13,367 nt of DNA, taken from NCBI GenBank assembly GCA_030604795.1, contig JAUVVE010000008.1, forward strand, positions 1 through 13,367, in the 5' to 3' direction. A program made the translations under genes and the position numbers. The first letter of the stretch is position 1; each line of letters begins with the position of its first letter. Below the pieces are notes generated by a model. It saw nothing but the letters and a program-made list of their open reading frames with translations. It did not search any database and was not told where the DNA came from. Shown piece after piece: positions 6,073 to 13,367 of the stretch. The DNA is from Dehalococcoidia bacterium (GTDB lineage Bacteria; Chloroflexota; Dehalococcoidia; GIF9; UBA5629).

Positions 6073-6170
6073 TCAGAACGACAAGTGAAGGCTTCAGAAT
6101 CACAAGGGAAAGCTCAGAATCGCAGGGGAGCACCGCAGAATGAAAGGGGAACGGCTCAGAACGACAGGCC
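6073..6170 (+). repeat. Degenerate tandem repeat, about 21-bp period
   Basis: Units start at 6073, 6094, 6114, 6135 and 6156 (spacing 21, 20, 21, 21; the last is partial). They share TCAGAA followed by a CGACA/TCACA/TCGCA/TGAAA variant, then a purine run (AAGGGAA or similar) and GGC/AGC. A half-unit, TCAGAGTTTCAGG, precedes them at 6060. Upstream, 6010-6018 reads GATTCTTCG and continues into CTTCG-rich sequence, as in the 'GATTCTTCG...TCAGAATGACA' class of intergenic repeats seen in many bacterial genomes. The rest of 5953-6184 holds no gene that I can support. Confidence 0.6.
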
Positions 6171-6184
6171 TATACTGGAATGAA

Positions 6185-6213
6185 TTGACACTGGAGTCCC
6201 ACTCCATTAAAAT
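6185..6213 (+). promoter_or_regulatory. Strong sigma-70 promoter for the alaS operon
   Basis: TTGACA (6185-6190), a 17-base spacer and TAAAAT (6208-6213) give a perfect -35, ideal spacing and a 5-of-6 -10. Initiation near 6219-6221 would leave a leader of only about 11-14 nt, with the ribosome-binding site AGGTGA (6220-6225) at its very 5' end. A T-box leader is therefore excluded for transcripts from this promoter. Confidence 0.65.
6192..6206. promoter_or_regulatory. Perfect dyad inside the alaS promoter spacer, possible operator
   Basis: TGGAGT-CCC-ACTCCA is a perfect 6-bp inverted repeat filling almost the whole spacer between the -35 and -10 boxes. A protein bound here would block RNA polymerase. 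E. coli AlaRS is known to repress its own gene by binding a palindrome at the alaS start site, so autoregulation is one possibility, but nothing here identifies the binder. Confidence 0.4.
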
Positions 6214-6231
6214 CCAGACAGGTGATGACCA

Positions 6232-8886
6232 ATGACCAGCGATGAGCTCAGAGAAGCCTTTCTGCGTTTTTTCGAAGAAAAACAACACAAGATAATTCCC
6301 AGTTCATCTTTGGTGCCTCACGATGACCCTACCATGTTGCTGACTACTGCCGGGATGGTACAAATCAAGCATTACTTCCTGGGCTTGGCCGTGCCACCCA
6401 GTTCCCGCCTGGCCTCATGTCAGAAATGCTTCCGCACCACAGATATTGATTCAGTGGGCGATGGTAAGCATCTGACTTTCTTTGAAATGCTGGGCAATTT
6501 CAGCGTTGGCGATTACTTCAAGCAGGAGGCTATTTCCTGGGGTTGGGAATTCGTCACTCAGCGTTTGAAGCTTCCACCTGACCAGTTGTGGGTGACCATC
6601 TATCTGGATGATGATGAAGCATTTAACTGCTGGCAGGGAATAGGCTTTCCCGAAGAGAGAATCGTAAGGCTTGGAGAAGAAGACAATTTCTGGGGGCCGG
6701 CAGGGGATTCGGGGCCCTGCGGGCCGTGTAGTGAGATACACTACGATTTCGGCGACGAGGTTGGCTGTGGTAGGCCTGAATGCGGACCGGCCTGCGACTG
6801 TGGCCGTTTTTCCGAAATCTGGAATCTGGTGTTCACCCAGTACAATCAAGACCGTGACGGAAAACGCACGCCACTGCCAAGCCCAAATATCGATACCGGG
6901 ATGGGGCTGGAGAGAACTACGGCCGCCATAGAAGGAGCACCCTCTGTTTACAATACAGACCTTTTCCGTCCTCTCCGAGATAAGATATGCGAGTCAGCGG
7001 TGATGGAGTACGGGAAGGACAATGTCGCTGACCATGCTGTCAGGATTGTAGCTGAGCACAGCCGTGGCATCGCTTTTCTTATTGCTGCCGGTGTTCTGCC
7101 ATCTAACGAGAGGAGAGGCTATGTCCTGCGCCGGATCCTACGCCGGGCTTGCTTCTTTGGCAGAAAACTAGGGATAGACAAGCCCTTCCTGAATGAGGTG
7201 GCTGAAGCCGTTATCGCCAGGATGGGACACATATACCCCGAGCTGGTAGCCAATCGCAATCTTATAGGCGAGATGGTCAGGATAGAAGAGGAGAAATTCA
7301 TCAGTACCCTGGATGCCGGAATTAACCTTGTTGAAAAAGCTGTTGACGAAGCTGCCAGCCGAGGGGCGAAAGGCATTGGAGCCGAAGAGGTCTTCAGGTT
7401 TTGGGATACTTACGGTTTTCCCTCGGAGTTAACCGCCGAAATTGCTCGGGGGAAGGGATTAGCCGTTGACCTCGAAGGTTTTGAAGCTGAGATGGAGAAG
7501 CAGCGAGAAAGAGCTAGAGCCGTTCAGAAATTTGCTTCCGATAGAGGTACCGGAGAGGAGGAGGCTTTGGGCAAGTATACTCCTGAGCCAACTAGCTTTG
7601 TTGGTTACGATAAATCAAAGACTACCTCCAAGGTGAATTACATAGTAGCCCAAGATTCCGGTCTTTCTGTAACGTCCGCTAAGCAAGGCGAAAAGGCTGC
7701 TATTGTCCTCGATGAAACACCTTTCTACGGGGAGATGGGAGGACAGGTAGGCGACACGGGTAAGCTAACTGTCAATTCGAGTCAAATTGATGTTACCAAT
7801 ACCGTTTGGTCGCCTTTCGGCAGTTTAGCTGAAGGAGCGGTTATCCATCTAGGGCAAGTTGTCATAGGCAAAATCTCGGTCGGTGATACAGTTAAAGCTG
7901 AGGTTGATGTAGGCCGTCGCCTTGATATCGCTCGCAATCATACGGCAACACACCTGCTTCAGGCGGCTTTGTGTCAGGTGCTGGGTGGCCATCTTCAGCA
8001 GAGAGGCTCTCTGGTGGCTCCTGACCGGCTCCGCTTTGACTTCTCCCACCTGACAGGCATCAGCAAGCAACAGCTCGACGAGATTCAGCGTATCGTCAAC
8101 AAAAGGATACGCCAGAATCTGCCAGTGACAAGCAAGGTCATTCCATACCAGCAAGCCGTTGATGAAGGCGCCATCGCCCTTTTCGACGAGAAGTATGGGG
8201 AGACAGTTCGGGTGATAAAAGTAGGCGAACCTCCGACAAGTGCTGAGCTTTGCGGTGGTACCCATGTCAAGTCAACTGGAGAAATCGGTCTGTTCCTGGT
8301 AACTGCCGAAAGCAGCATTGGCACCGGCTTGCGCCGAATCGAAGCCGTCACGGGGCGAGGAGGTGAAGAGTTCCTTCGAGAACGTCTCGGTGCGTTGGAG
8401 GCTATAGCTGAGCAGCTAAGAAGCTCAACCTCTGAAGCCCCCAAGAAGGTGGAGGCTTTGATTTCTGAGTTGGCTGCTGAGCGCAAGCGCACAGCATCTT
8501 TGGAAAGAGAGCTGGTACGGACGGGAATCGACGATTTGCTCAAGAGAAGACAGGAGGTGAAAGGAGTAACGGTCGTAACTGCTCAAGTACCATCTTGTTC
8601 GATGCCTGCGCTAAGGGAGATGGGAGACTTGTTGCGCGACCAATTGAAGAGCGCCGTCATAGTCCTAGGAACGGTTTACCAGGGTAAGCCTGCCTTTATG
8701 GTTAATGTCAGCCCGGATTTAGTGACTAGAGGCTTGCATGCGGGTAAGATAGTAAAACGGGTGGCAGAGGTCACCGGCGGCAGTGGTGGGGGTAGAGCAG
8801 ATATGGCACAGGCCGGCGGTAGAGACCAGAGTAAGGTCAAAGAGGCTCTTGAAGTAGCAAAAGAGTTGGTTGAGGAAGTTGGCTGA
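6232..8886 (+). CDS. alaS: Alanyl-tRNA synthetase
   Basis: This 884-residue class II synthetase is of normal length. It activates alanine with ATP (releasing PPi) and charges tRNA-Ala in the cytosol. Domain order: catalytic core from residue 1 to about 240, with the motif 2 region FRTTDIDSVGDGKHLTFFE and motif 3 GMGLERT (223-229); tRNA-binding helical domain to about 460; editing domain with zinc ligands HTATH (H570, H574) and CGGTH (C674, H678); C-terminal C-Ala domain with GGSGGGRADMAQAGG from 849. A Cys-rich insert (C179, C184, C188, C190) just before RFSEIWN may bind a second metal. The ATG at 6232 has AGGTGA six bases upstream and a strong promoter just before that. It is the first gene of the operon; ruvX follows after nine bases. 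Confidence 0.98.
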   Translation: MTSDELREAFLRFFEEKQHKIIPSSSLVPHDDPTMLLTTAGMVQIKHYFLGLAVPPSSRLASCQKCFRTTDIDSVGDGKHLTFFEMLGNFSVGDYFKQEAISWGWEFVTQRLKLPPDQLWVTIYLDDDEAFNCWQGIGFPEERIVRLGEEDNFWGPAGDSGPCGPCSEIHYDFGDEVGCGRPECGPACDCGRFSEIWNLVFTQYNQDRDGKRTPLPSPNIDTGMGLERTTAAIEGAPSVYNTDLFRPLRDKICESAVMEYGKDNVADHAVRIVAEHSRGIAFLIAAGVLPSNERRGYVLRRILRRACFFGRKLGIDKPFLNEVAEAVIARMGHIYPELVANRNLIGEMVRIEEEKFISTLDAGINLVEKAVDEAASRGAKGIGAEEVFRFWDTYGFPSELTAEIARGKGLAVDLEGFEAEMEKQRERARAVQKFASDRGTGEEEALGKYTPEPTSFVGYDKSKTTSKVNYIVAQDSGLSVTSAKQGEKAAIVLDETPFYGEMGGQVGDTGKLTVNSSQIDVTNTVWSPFGSLAEGAVIHLGQVVIGKISVGDTVKAEVDVGRRLDIARNHTATHLLQAALCQVLGGHLQQRGSLVAPDRLRFDFSHLTGISKQQLDEIQRIVNKRIRQNLPVTSKVIPYQQAVDEGAIALFDEKYGETVRVIKVGEPPTSAELCGGTHVKSTGEIGLFLVTAESSIGTGLRRIEAVTGRGGEEFLRERLGALEAIAEQLRSSTSEAPKKVEALISELAAERKRTASLERELVRTGIDDLLKRRQEVKGVTVVTAQVPSCSMPALREMGDLLRDQLKSAVIVLGTVYQGKPAFMVNVSPDLVTRGLHAGKIVKRVAEVTGGSGGGRADMAQAGGRDQSKVKEALEVAKELVEEVG

Positions 8887-8895
8887 GGCTTCAAG

Positions 8896-9318
8896 ATGCG
8901 TTGCGTAGGGTTGGACATTGGAGACAAGAGAATAGGGGTTGCCATCAGCGACCCTGAGGAGATTTTGGCTAGTCCGCTGGCCACTATCACCAGGGATGAG
9001 GATGAGCAAGCCCTAGATGCCATCCTCGAACTTGTCGACAGACACGAGGTAGAACGAATCGTGGTCGGTCTGCCTTATTCTCTGGATGGCAGTATTGGCC
9101 AGCAGGCCAACAAGGTGATGGCTTTTGTTGAAAAGCTGTCCAGATGCACCAAGGTTAGCATTGAGACCCAGGACGAGCGGTTCTCCACTGTGGCTGTTGA
9201 CCGTCTACTGGCAGAGGCTAGGCCTAAGAGACACACATCAAGACAACAACGTGATGCGGCGGCTGCAGCCTTCATCTTGCAGGGATACCTTGATGGCCTG
9301 AAAGCCTCTGACCAATGA
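8896..9318 (+). CDS. ruvX: RuvX/YqgF-type RNase H-fold nuclease
   Basis: This 140-residue protein has the YqgF/RuvX fold. LDIGDKRIG (6-14) carries the first catalytic Asp (D7), GLPYSLDGSIG (58-68) is the family loop, QDERFST (92-98) carries E94, and RQQRDAAAAAFILQ carries D120. Family members are described as putative Holliday junction resolvases and as needed for 16S rRNA maturation; which applies here cannot be read from the sequence. The ATG at 8896 follows GAGG and begins nine bases after alaS. The linkage alaS-ruvX is common in bacteria. Its stop overlaps the aroE start by four bases (ATGA). Confidence 0.95.
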   Translation: MRCVGLDIGDKRIGVAISDPEEILASPLATITRDEDEQALDAILELVDRHEVERIVVGLPYSLDGSIGQQANKVMAFVEKLSRCTKVSIETQDERFSTVAVDRLLAEARPKRHTSRQQRDAAAAAFILQGYLDGLKASDQ

Positions 9319-10196
9319 CACAGCATATTAGCGTCATCGGGTACCCACTGAAACACTCATTGTCTCCTGCTTTCCAGCAAGTTGCCCTGGACTACTACCG
9401 ACTCGATATTCGTTATGCGACCTGGGAGACAGAAGCCGAGAATCTGCCGTCTGCGATAAGCCTATTGAGGCGGCCAGAGAACTTGGGAGCGAGCGTCACC
9501 GTGCCCTACAAAGAGGCAGTCCTACGATTGATAGACGAGGCTGACGACCTGGCTAGCTCAATTGGTGCCGTGAATACGATAGTTAATCGAGAGGGCAAGC
9601 TCGTGGGTTTCAATACTGATGCAGTCGGCTTTCTGCAGGCTTTGCATGAGGATGCCGGACTTGCCGCCGTGGATAAACGAGCAACAATTCTTGGCGCTGG
9701 TGGCGCCGCCCGCGCCATCGCCTTTGCTCTTCTTCAGGAAAGGGTGGCCCTGCTAGCAATTGTCAACCGTACGGTGGCCCGAGCTCAAAGCCTGGCCGAC
9801 TTCCTAACCAAGTCTGCTGTTGCCAAAGGAATGCAGACAGAGGTGCTTGCTCTGCCATGGCAAGACCCGAGAGTCCAAGAAACAGTTCGGCATTGCCACC
9901 TAATAGTCAACTGCACCACATTGGGGATGAAATACTCACCTCAGCAGAATCGTTCGCCCCTGGCAGCTGGGTTGATTCCCAAGGGTGCTCTGGTTTATGA
10001 CTTGGTGTATAATCCCTCAGCGACACCTTTGCTGCGAATGGCAAGGGAAGCGGGTGCTGATACCCTTGGAGGTTTACCTATGTTAGTCTATCAGGGGGCA
10101 GCTGCCTTTAAGCTATGGACAGGTAGGGAAGCGCCACTTGACATAATGCTTAGGGCGGCAAATCAAGCCATGTTTGGAACAGGAGGTGAAGGATGA
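9315..10196 (+). CDS. aroE: Shikimate dehydrogenase (NADP+)
   Basis: This 293-residue cytosolic enzyme reduces 3-dehydroshikimate to shikimate. The substrate pocket shows GYPLKHSLSP (9-18, with S15 and S17), the VTVPYK motif with catalytic K66, NTIV at 87-90, and the partner Asp D102 in FNTDAVG. The nucleotide-binding loop is GAGGAAR (127-133), followed by NRT (151-153), typical of NADP preference. GGLPMLVYQGAAAFKLWTG (252-270) is the conserved C-terminal region. It overlaps ruvX and sppA by four bases each (ATGA junctions), so translation of the three is probably coupled. Confidence 0.97.
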   Translation: MTQHISVIGYPLKHSLSPAFQQVALDYYRLDIRYATWETEAENLPSAISLLRRPENLGASVTVPYKEAVLRLIDEADDLASSIGAVNTIVNREGKLVGFNTDAVGFLQALHEDAGLAAVDKRATILGAGGAARAIAFALLQERVALLAIVNRTVARAQSLADFLTKSAVAKGMQTEVLALPWQDPRVQETVRHCHLIVNCTTLGMKYSPQQNRSPLAAGLIPKGALVYDLVYNPSATPLLRMAREAGADTLGGLPMLVYQGAAAFKLWTGREAPLDIMLRAANQAMFGTGGEG

Positions 10197-11113
10197 AAAG
10201 AAGTGCCACAATCATTACTCTTATGGCCGTTTTAGTGATCTTATCCCCGATGTCGCTCGCCTGTAGTGCTATGGTCGCGGAAAATAAAGTGGCGGTAATC
10301 TCCCTTAGCGGGCCGGTACAAACCGGGCCGCCCGGGCTATTCTTTGGCGGCAGTGCTATTACTCCACAGGTGGTTCGAACCCAACTTGAGAAAGCAAGAG
10401 AAGATCAGGGAGTCAAGGCCGTTGTGCTCCAAATAGAAAGTCCGGGGGGCAGTGTCGGCGCTTGCCAGGAGATTCTCAATGAACTGGAGGAGACGGAGAA
10501 ACCGATAGTGGTGAGTTTTGGAACAATAGCTGCCTCTGGCGGGTATTATATCGCGGCAAAAGCGGACAAAATCGTGGCTCTCCCGGGTACCTTGACCGGA
10601 AGCATCGGAGTCATCTCTCAAATGCCTAATGTCAAAGGACTTTATGAGAAGCTGGGGATAGAGATGGAAGTCTTCACAGGCGGGAAACATAAAGATATGT
10701 ATGCCGGGGTTAGAGAATTGACCGTAGAAGAGCGACAGCTCATGCAAGACATGACCGACCAGTTGTACGACCAGTTTGTCCAAGCGGTTGCTGAAGGCAG
10801 AGGTTTGAGCGAGGAAGAAGTCAGACAGCTGGCTACCGGTCAACTCTATACTGGGGAACAGGCTTTAGAGCTAGGCCTAGTTGATGAACTGGGTGGGCTC
10901 AATGCCGCAATAGACCTGGCCGCTAGCCTGGCTGGTATCGAGGAACCGGAAGTGGAATACTACAAACGTGAAACTCCTTCCCTGCTTAGTTCTCTGCTCG
11001 AAATGAACTGGCAAAAGCTGCAAAGCCTTATTCAAATACAGGCACTGGGGGCTGAAGGTATTATCCTTCTGGAAACTCTGCGCAACCCTTACCCACAGCC
11101 ACAGTACCGATAG
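10193..11113 (+). CDS. sppA: Signal peptide peptidase SppA, short (36K) type
   Basis: This 306-residue membrane-anchored serine protease has an N-terminal hydrophobic anchor (about 7-23) and then one ClpP-like peptidase domain. The catalytic Ser is S115 in TIAASGGYYIA. The general-base Lys is most likely K167 in GGKHKDMYAG, 52 residues later, the same spacing as S147/K199 of Bacillus subtilis SppA. ESPGG (82-86), the TGSIGV loop (135-140) and QLYTGEQALELGLVDELGG (217-235) are also family features. C24 follows SLA, which is a poor lipobox, so lipoprotein processing is uncertain. It degrades remnant signal peptides in or at the membrane. AGGAGGTGA just upstream and a four-base overlap with aroE place it within an aromatic amino acid operon, with no obvious functional link. 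Confidence 0.93.
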   Translation: MKRSATIITLMAVLVILSPMSLACSAMVAENKVAVISLSGPVQTGPPGLFFGGSAITPQVVRTQLEKAREDQGVKAVVLQIESPGGSVGACQEILNELEETEKPIVVSFGTIAASGGYYIAAKADKIVALPGTLTGSIGVISQMPNVKGLYEKLGIEMEVFTGGKHKDMYAGVRELTVEERQLMQDMTDQLYDQFVQAVAEGRGLSEEEVRQLATGQLYTGEQALELGLVDELGGLNAAIDLAASLAGIEEPEVEYYKRETPSLLSSLLEMNWQKLQSLIQIQALGAEGIILLETLRNPYPQPQYR

Positions 11114-11138
11114 ACACGCTACAATAGGAATAACCACC

Positions 11139-12299
11139 ATGGGACAGTTTCATTTCGTTACCGCTGGCGAATCGCACGGCAAAGGTTTAGTGGCGATTGT
11201 TGAAGGGATGGTAGCGGGTCTGTCTCTGCCGCACGAGTACATAACGCGAGACCTTAAGCGGCGACAGGCCGGCTACGGACGCAGCTCTCGTATGAATATA
11301 GAGCAGGATGAAGCCGAGATTATTTCAGGGGTGCGCCACGGCTTGACCATAGGCAGCCCGATAAGCCTTGTAATCCAGAATCGCGTTTGGCAGGATTGGC
11401 GGGAAACCATGCGCGTTGCGCCCGTGGACAAAGAGGTGGAGCCAGTGACCTCTCCCCGTCCTGGACACGCTGACCTAGCAGGAGCAATCAAGTATGGGAC
11501 TGAGGACATTCGTCCGATTCTGGAGCGGGCGAGCGCTCGAGAAACAGCCGCTAGGGTCGCTGTGGGAGCCGTGGCCCGAAGATTCCTAGAAGCGTTTGAC
11601 ATTGCCATCCACAGCCACACAATATGCATTGGCAACCACAGGGCAAAACAGCGCGAGCCTGTAGATTGGCAGCAGGTAGAAGGTTCCCCGGTCCGCTGTG
11701 CCGATGCCGGAGCAGAAAAGGCAATGATGACATCTATCGACATGGCTAAGGGGGAAGGAGAGACCCTGGGCGGTGTTTTTGAAGTTATCGCTAGCGGCGT
11801 GCCTGTCGGACTGGGCAGCCATGTCCAGTGGTACCGCCGACTTGATGGCCGAATCGCCCAGGCGGTAATGAGCATCAACGCTGTAAAAGGTGTCGAGGTC
11901 GGCACAGGGTTTGCCGTGGCCAACATGAAAGGCTCGCAAGCCCACGACATAATCGAGCCTGCCCGGCAGGGAACAGCCTTGCCATGGCGTCGAGTCAGCA
12001 ATCGCGCTGGCGGCATTGAAGGCGGAATGAGCAATGGAGAACCAATTGTAGTGCGGGCAGCGGTGAAACCTATTGCTACCCTTGGCAAACCACTGCCATC
12101 TGTAGACCTGTCCAGCGGCGAGGCAACCGAAGCCCATTATGAGCGGAGTGATATCTGTGTTGTTCCTGCGGCCGGCATAATCGGAGAGGCGATGCTGGCA
12201 ACTACACTAGCAGACGCCATGCTGGAGAAATTCGGCGGTGACCATCTAAAGGAGACTCTGGCCAACTATCACAGCTATGGCACCTCAATTTCCTCCTGA
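11139..12299 (+). CDS. aroC: Chorismate synthase
   Basis: This 386-residue enzyme catalyses the last shikimate-pathway step, EPSP to chorismate, using reduced FMN. All three family signatures are present: GESHGKGLVAIVEG (10-23, catalytic H13), RASARETAARVAVG (130-143), and GGIEGGMSNGEP (291-302). H110 in SPRPGHADL is the second active-site His, and RRQAGYGRSSRM (41-52) is the usual basic FMN/substrate-binding stretch. The length fits the bacterial form without an extra flavin reductase domain. The ATG at 11139 lies 25 bases after sppA, with AGGA about nine bases upstream. The next gene begins seven bases after its stop, or overlaps it. Confidence 0.98.
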   Translation: MGQFHFVTAGESHGKGLVAIVEGMVAGLSLPHEYITRDLKRRQAGYGRSSRMNIEQDEAEIISGVRHGLTIGSPISLVIQNRVWQDWRETMRVAPVDKEVEPVTSPRPGHADLAGAIKYGTEDIRPILERASARETAARVAVGAVARRFLEAFDIAIHSHTICIGNHRAKQREPVDWQQVEGSPVRCADAGAEKAMMTSIDMAKGEGETLGGVFEVIASGVPVGLGSHVQWYRRLDGRIAQAVMSINAVKGVEVGTGFAVANMKGSQAHDIIEPARQGTALPWRRVSNRAGGIEGGMSNGEPIVVRAAVKPIATLGKPLPSVDLSSGEATEAHYERSDICVVPAAGIIGEAMLATTLADAMLEKFGGDHLKETLANYHSYGTSISS

Positions 12300-12306
12300 A
12301 ACAACT

Positions 12307-13367
12307 ATGCGTCAGCAGGAGCGTAACGGCAATATTACGCTGATAGGTTTCTCGGCCACCGGTAAGTCGATCATAGCCAGAAAGGTAGCTGAGAACCTTC
12401 ACTGGGGTTTTGTCGACACTGATGATGAGATAGTGAAGCTAGGTGGCAAGGCTATACCTGACATCTTTGACCAAGACGGTGAGGACAGGTTCAGGCAGCT
12501 AGAGCGTGAGGCCCTGAGTCAGGCCTGCCATAAAGAAAAGGTGGTCATTGCCACCGGCGGTGGGGCCATTGTGGATTCCAGGAACCAAGAACTGCTTCGC
12601 CAAACTAGCACGGTCATTTGCCTCGAAGCCAGCGCGGAGACAATCCATCAGCGTCTACTCGGCGATGCTCTTTATTCTTCGAACCCTGTCGTTCGCCCAC
12701 TCCTCGCCGGGAGCAACCCTCTGGAGCGTATTAGGCGGCTCAAAGCTTCCCGGCAGCCCTACTTTGCTATCGCTGACTGGACAGTGCATACAGACAGGTT
12801 GACTCTCGAAGAGGTGTGCCACGAAGTCATTAGAGGCTGGCGATATGTAAGCCGCAGCGGAAATGAGGACCAATCCGCCGAAGTTGACTTGGCCTGTGAA
12901 GTGGAGGTAGCCACCGGCAGTTATCCTGTATATGTTGGCTGGGATTTGCTGGGCAAGCTTGGAGAAAGAATGAAACATGTGGGCTTGTCAGGCGGTGCCA
13001 CTGTCATCAGCGATGAAACCGTTTTCTCTATCTATGGGGCCCGGGTCAGGAAAGCACTGGAGAAAGAGGGCTTTCCAGTCAATTGCTGCGCGGTACCGCC
13101 TGGTGAAGCCACGAAGAATATCCACCGGGCAGTTGCAATCTACGACTTTCTGATCGAGCATCATGTGGAGAGAAATGATGTGATAATTGCCTTGGGGGGC
13201 GGCATGGTCGGCGACCTGGCTGGATTTGTGGCCGCCACTTTCTTAAGAGGTTTACCGTGGCTGCAAGTGCCTACCAGCCTGGTAGCCATGGCTGATGCCA
13301 GCATCGGCGGCAAGGTAGCCGTTGACCATCCGCGAGGCAAGAACCTCATCGGTGCTTTTTATCAGCC
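12307..13367 (+). CDS. aroKB: Fused shikimate kinase / 3-dehydroquinate synthase, 3' end beyond window
   Basis: The frame is open from ATG 12307 to the window edge (353 codons plus 2 bases), so the gene is 3'-truncated. Residues 1-175 are shikimate kinase: Walker A GFSATGKS (14-21), FVDTDDEI (35-42), DRFRQLERE (60-68), ATGGGA (82-87), LID-region RPLL (130-133) and RQPYF (149-153). After a linker (about 176-193), residues 194 onward are dehydroquinate synthase: SDETV, PPGEATKN (264-271), NAD-binding GGGMVGDLAGFVAATFLRG (297-315), and VPTSLVAMADASIGGKVAVD (321-340) followed by GKNLIGAFYQ. AroB makes 3-dehydroquinate from DAHP; AroK phosphorylates shikimate. Such fusions are known, for example in Thermotoga. 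An alternative ATG at 12277 would add ten residues and overlap aroC by 23 bp; neither start has a convincing ribosome-binding site. Confidence 0.93.
   Translation, partial: MRQQERNGNITLIGFSATGKSIIARKVAENLHWGFVDTDDEIVKLGGKAIPDIFDQDGEDRFRQLEREALSQACHKEKVVIATGGGAIVDSRNQELLRQTSTVICLEASAETIHQRLLGDALYSSNPVVRPLLAGSNPLERIRRLKASRQPYFAIADWTVHTDRLTLEEVCHEVIRGWRYVSRSGNEDQSAEVDLACEVEVATGSYPVYVGWDLLGKLGERMKHVGLSGGATVISDETVFSIYGARVRKALEKEGFPVNCCAVPPGEATKNIHRAVAIYDFLIEHHVERNDVIIALGGGMVGDLAGFVAATFLRGLPWLQVPTSLVAMADASIGGKVAVDHPRGKNLIGAFYQ

Noticed and set aside
6073..6170. The 21-bp-period array considered as a CRISPR.
   Set aside because: Units are contiguous with no unique spacers, are degenerate, and there is no cas gene in the window.
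10374..10386. GGTTCGAACCC, which looks like a tRNA T-loop.
   Set aside because: It lies inside sppA, encoding VVRTQ, and no acceptor, D or anticodon stems can be built around it.
11121..11126. A TACAAT -10-like box before aroC.
   Set aside because: There is no -35 match at usable spacing and no extended -10; the gene is adequately explained by operon read-through.
11273..12137. Long open frames of 271 and 183 codons on the minus strand opposite aroC.
   Set aside because: They are antisense shadows of a fully conserved chorismate synthase and have no protein motif or ribosome-binding site.

Overview
The window looks like a bacterial chromosome segment of moderate GC content made of housekeeping genes. 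It has no mobile element, no CRISPR array and no tRNA or rRNA gene that I could recognise. The gene mix (K+-dependent membrane pyrophosphatase, ThiD2-ThiE fusion, bacterial translin homologue, AroK-AroB fusion, Cys-rich AlaRS insert) and the degenerate TCAGAATGACA-type intergenic repeats best fit a Chloroflexota/Dehalococcoidia-like anaerobe. That placement is an inference from family resemblance, not from a search.

Layout. (1) 1-342: the last 57 codons of an ABC-2 type permease (+), then a spacer with a possible decayed lipoprotein start and two inverted repeats. (2) 343-972 (+): a glyoxalase-II-like metallo-beta-lactamase hydrolase. It converges, with only 3 bases between stop codons, on (3) 976-3003 (-): hppA, an ion-pumping membrane pyrophosphatase with a possible promoter and a leader that could form alternative Shine-Dalgarno/anti-Shine-Dalgarno pairings. 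(4) 3004-3509: a gene-free stretch with a degenerate repeat. (5) 3510-5899 (-): a compact four-gene operon of two tandem FmdB-type zinc ribbons, a ThiD2-ThiE thiamin enzyme and a translin/TRAX-like protein. The last three genes are linked by two overlaps of exactly 29 bp, with GTG and TTG starts. (6) 5900-6231: a divergent intergenic region holding a promoter for each side, a 21-bp-period degenerate tandem repeat, and a perfect dyad inside the alaS promoter spacer. (7) 6232-13367 (+): alaS-ruvX-aroE-sppA-aroC-aroKB, a tightly packed operon that runs off the right edge.

How they work together. The right-hand operon combines translation (AlaRS), DNA/RNA processing (RuvX/YqgF), a membrane peptidase (SppA) and four shikimate-pathway activities: AroB and AroK (fused), AroE and AroC. 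The pyrophosphatase would recover energy from PPi made by reactions such as aminoacylation and thiamin phosphate synthesis. The most unusual item is the translin/TRAX homologue, which keeps the acidic residues used by the eukaryotic C3PO RNase and is translationally coupled to a thiamin gene. No convincing intrinsic terminator was seen anywhere in the window.
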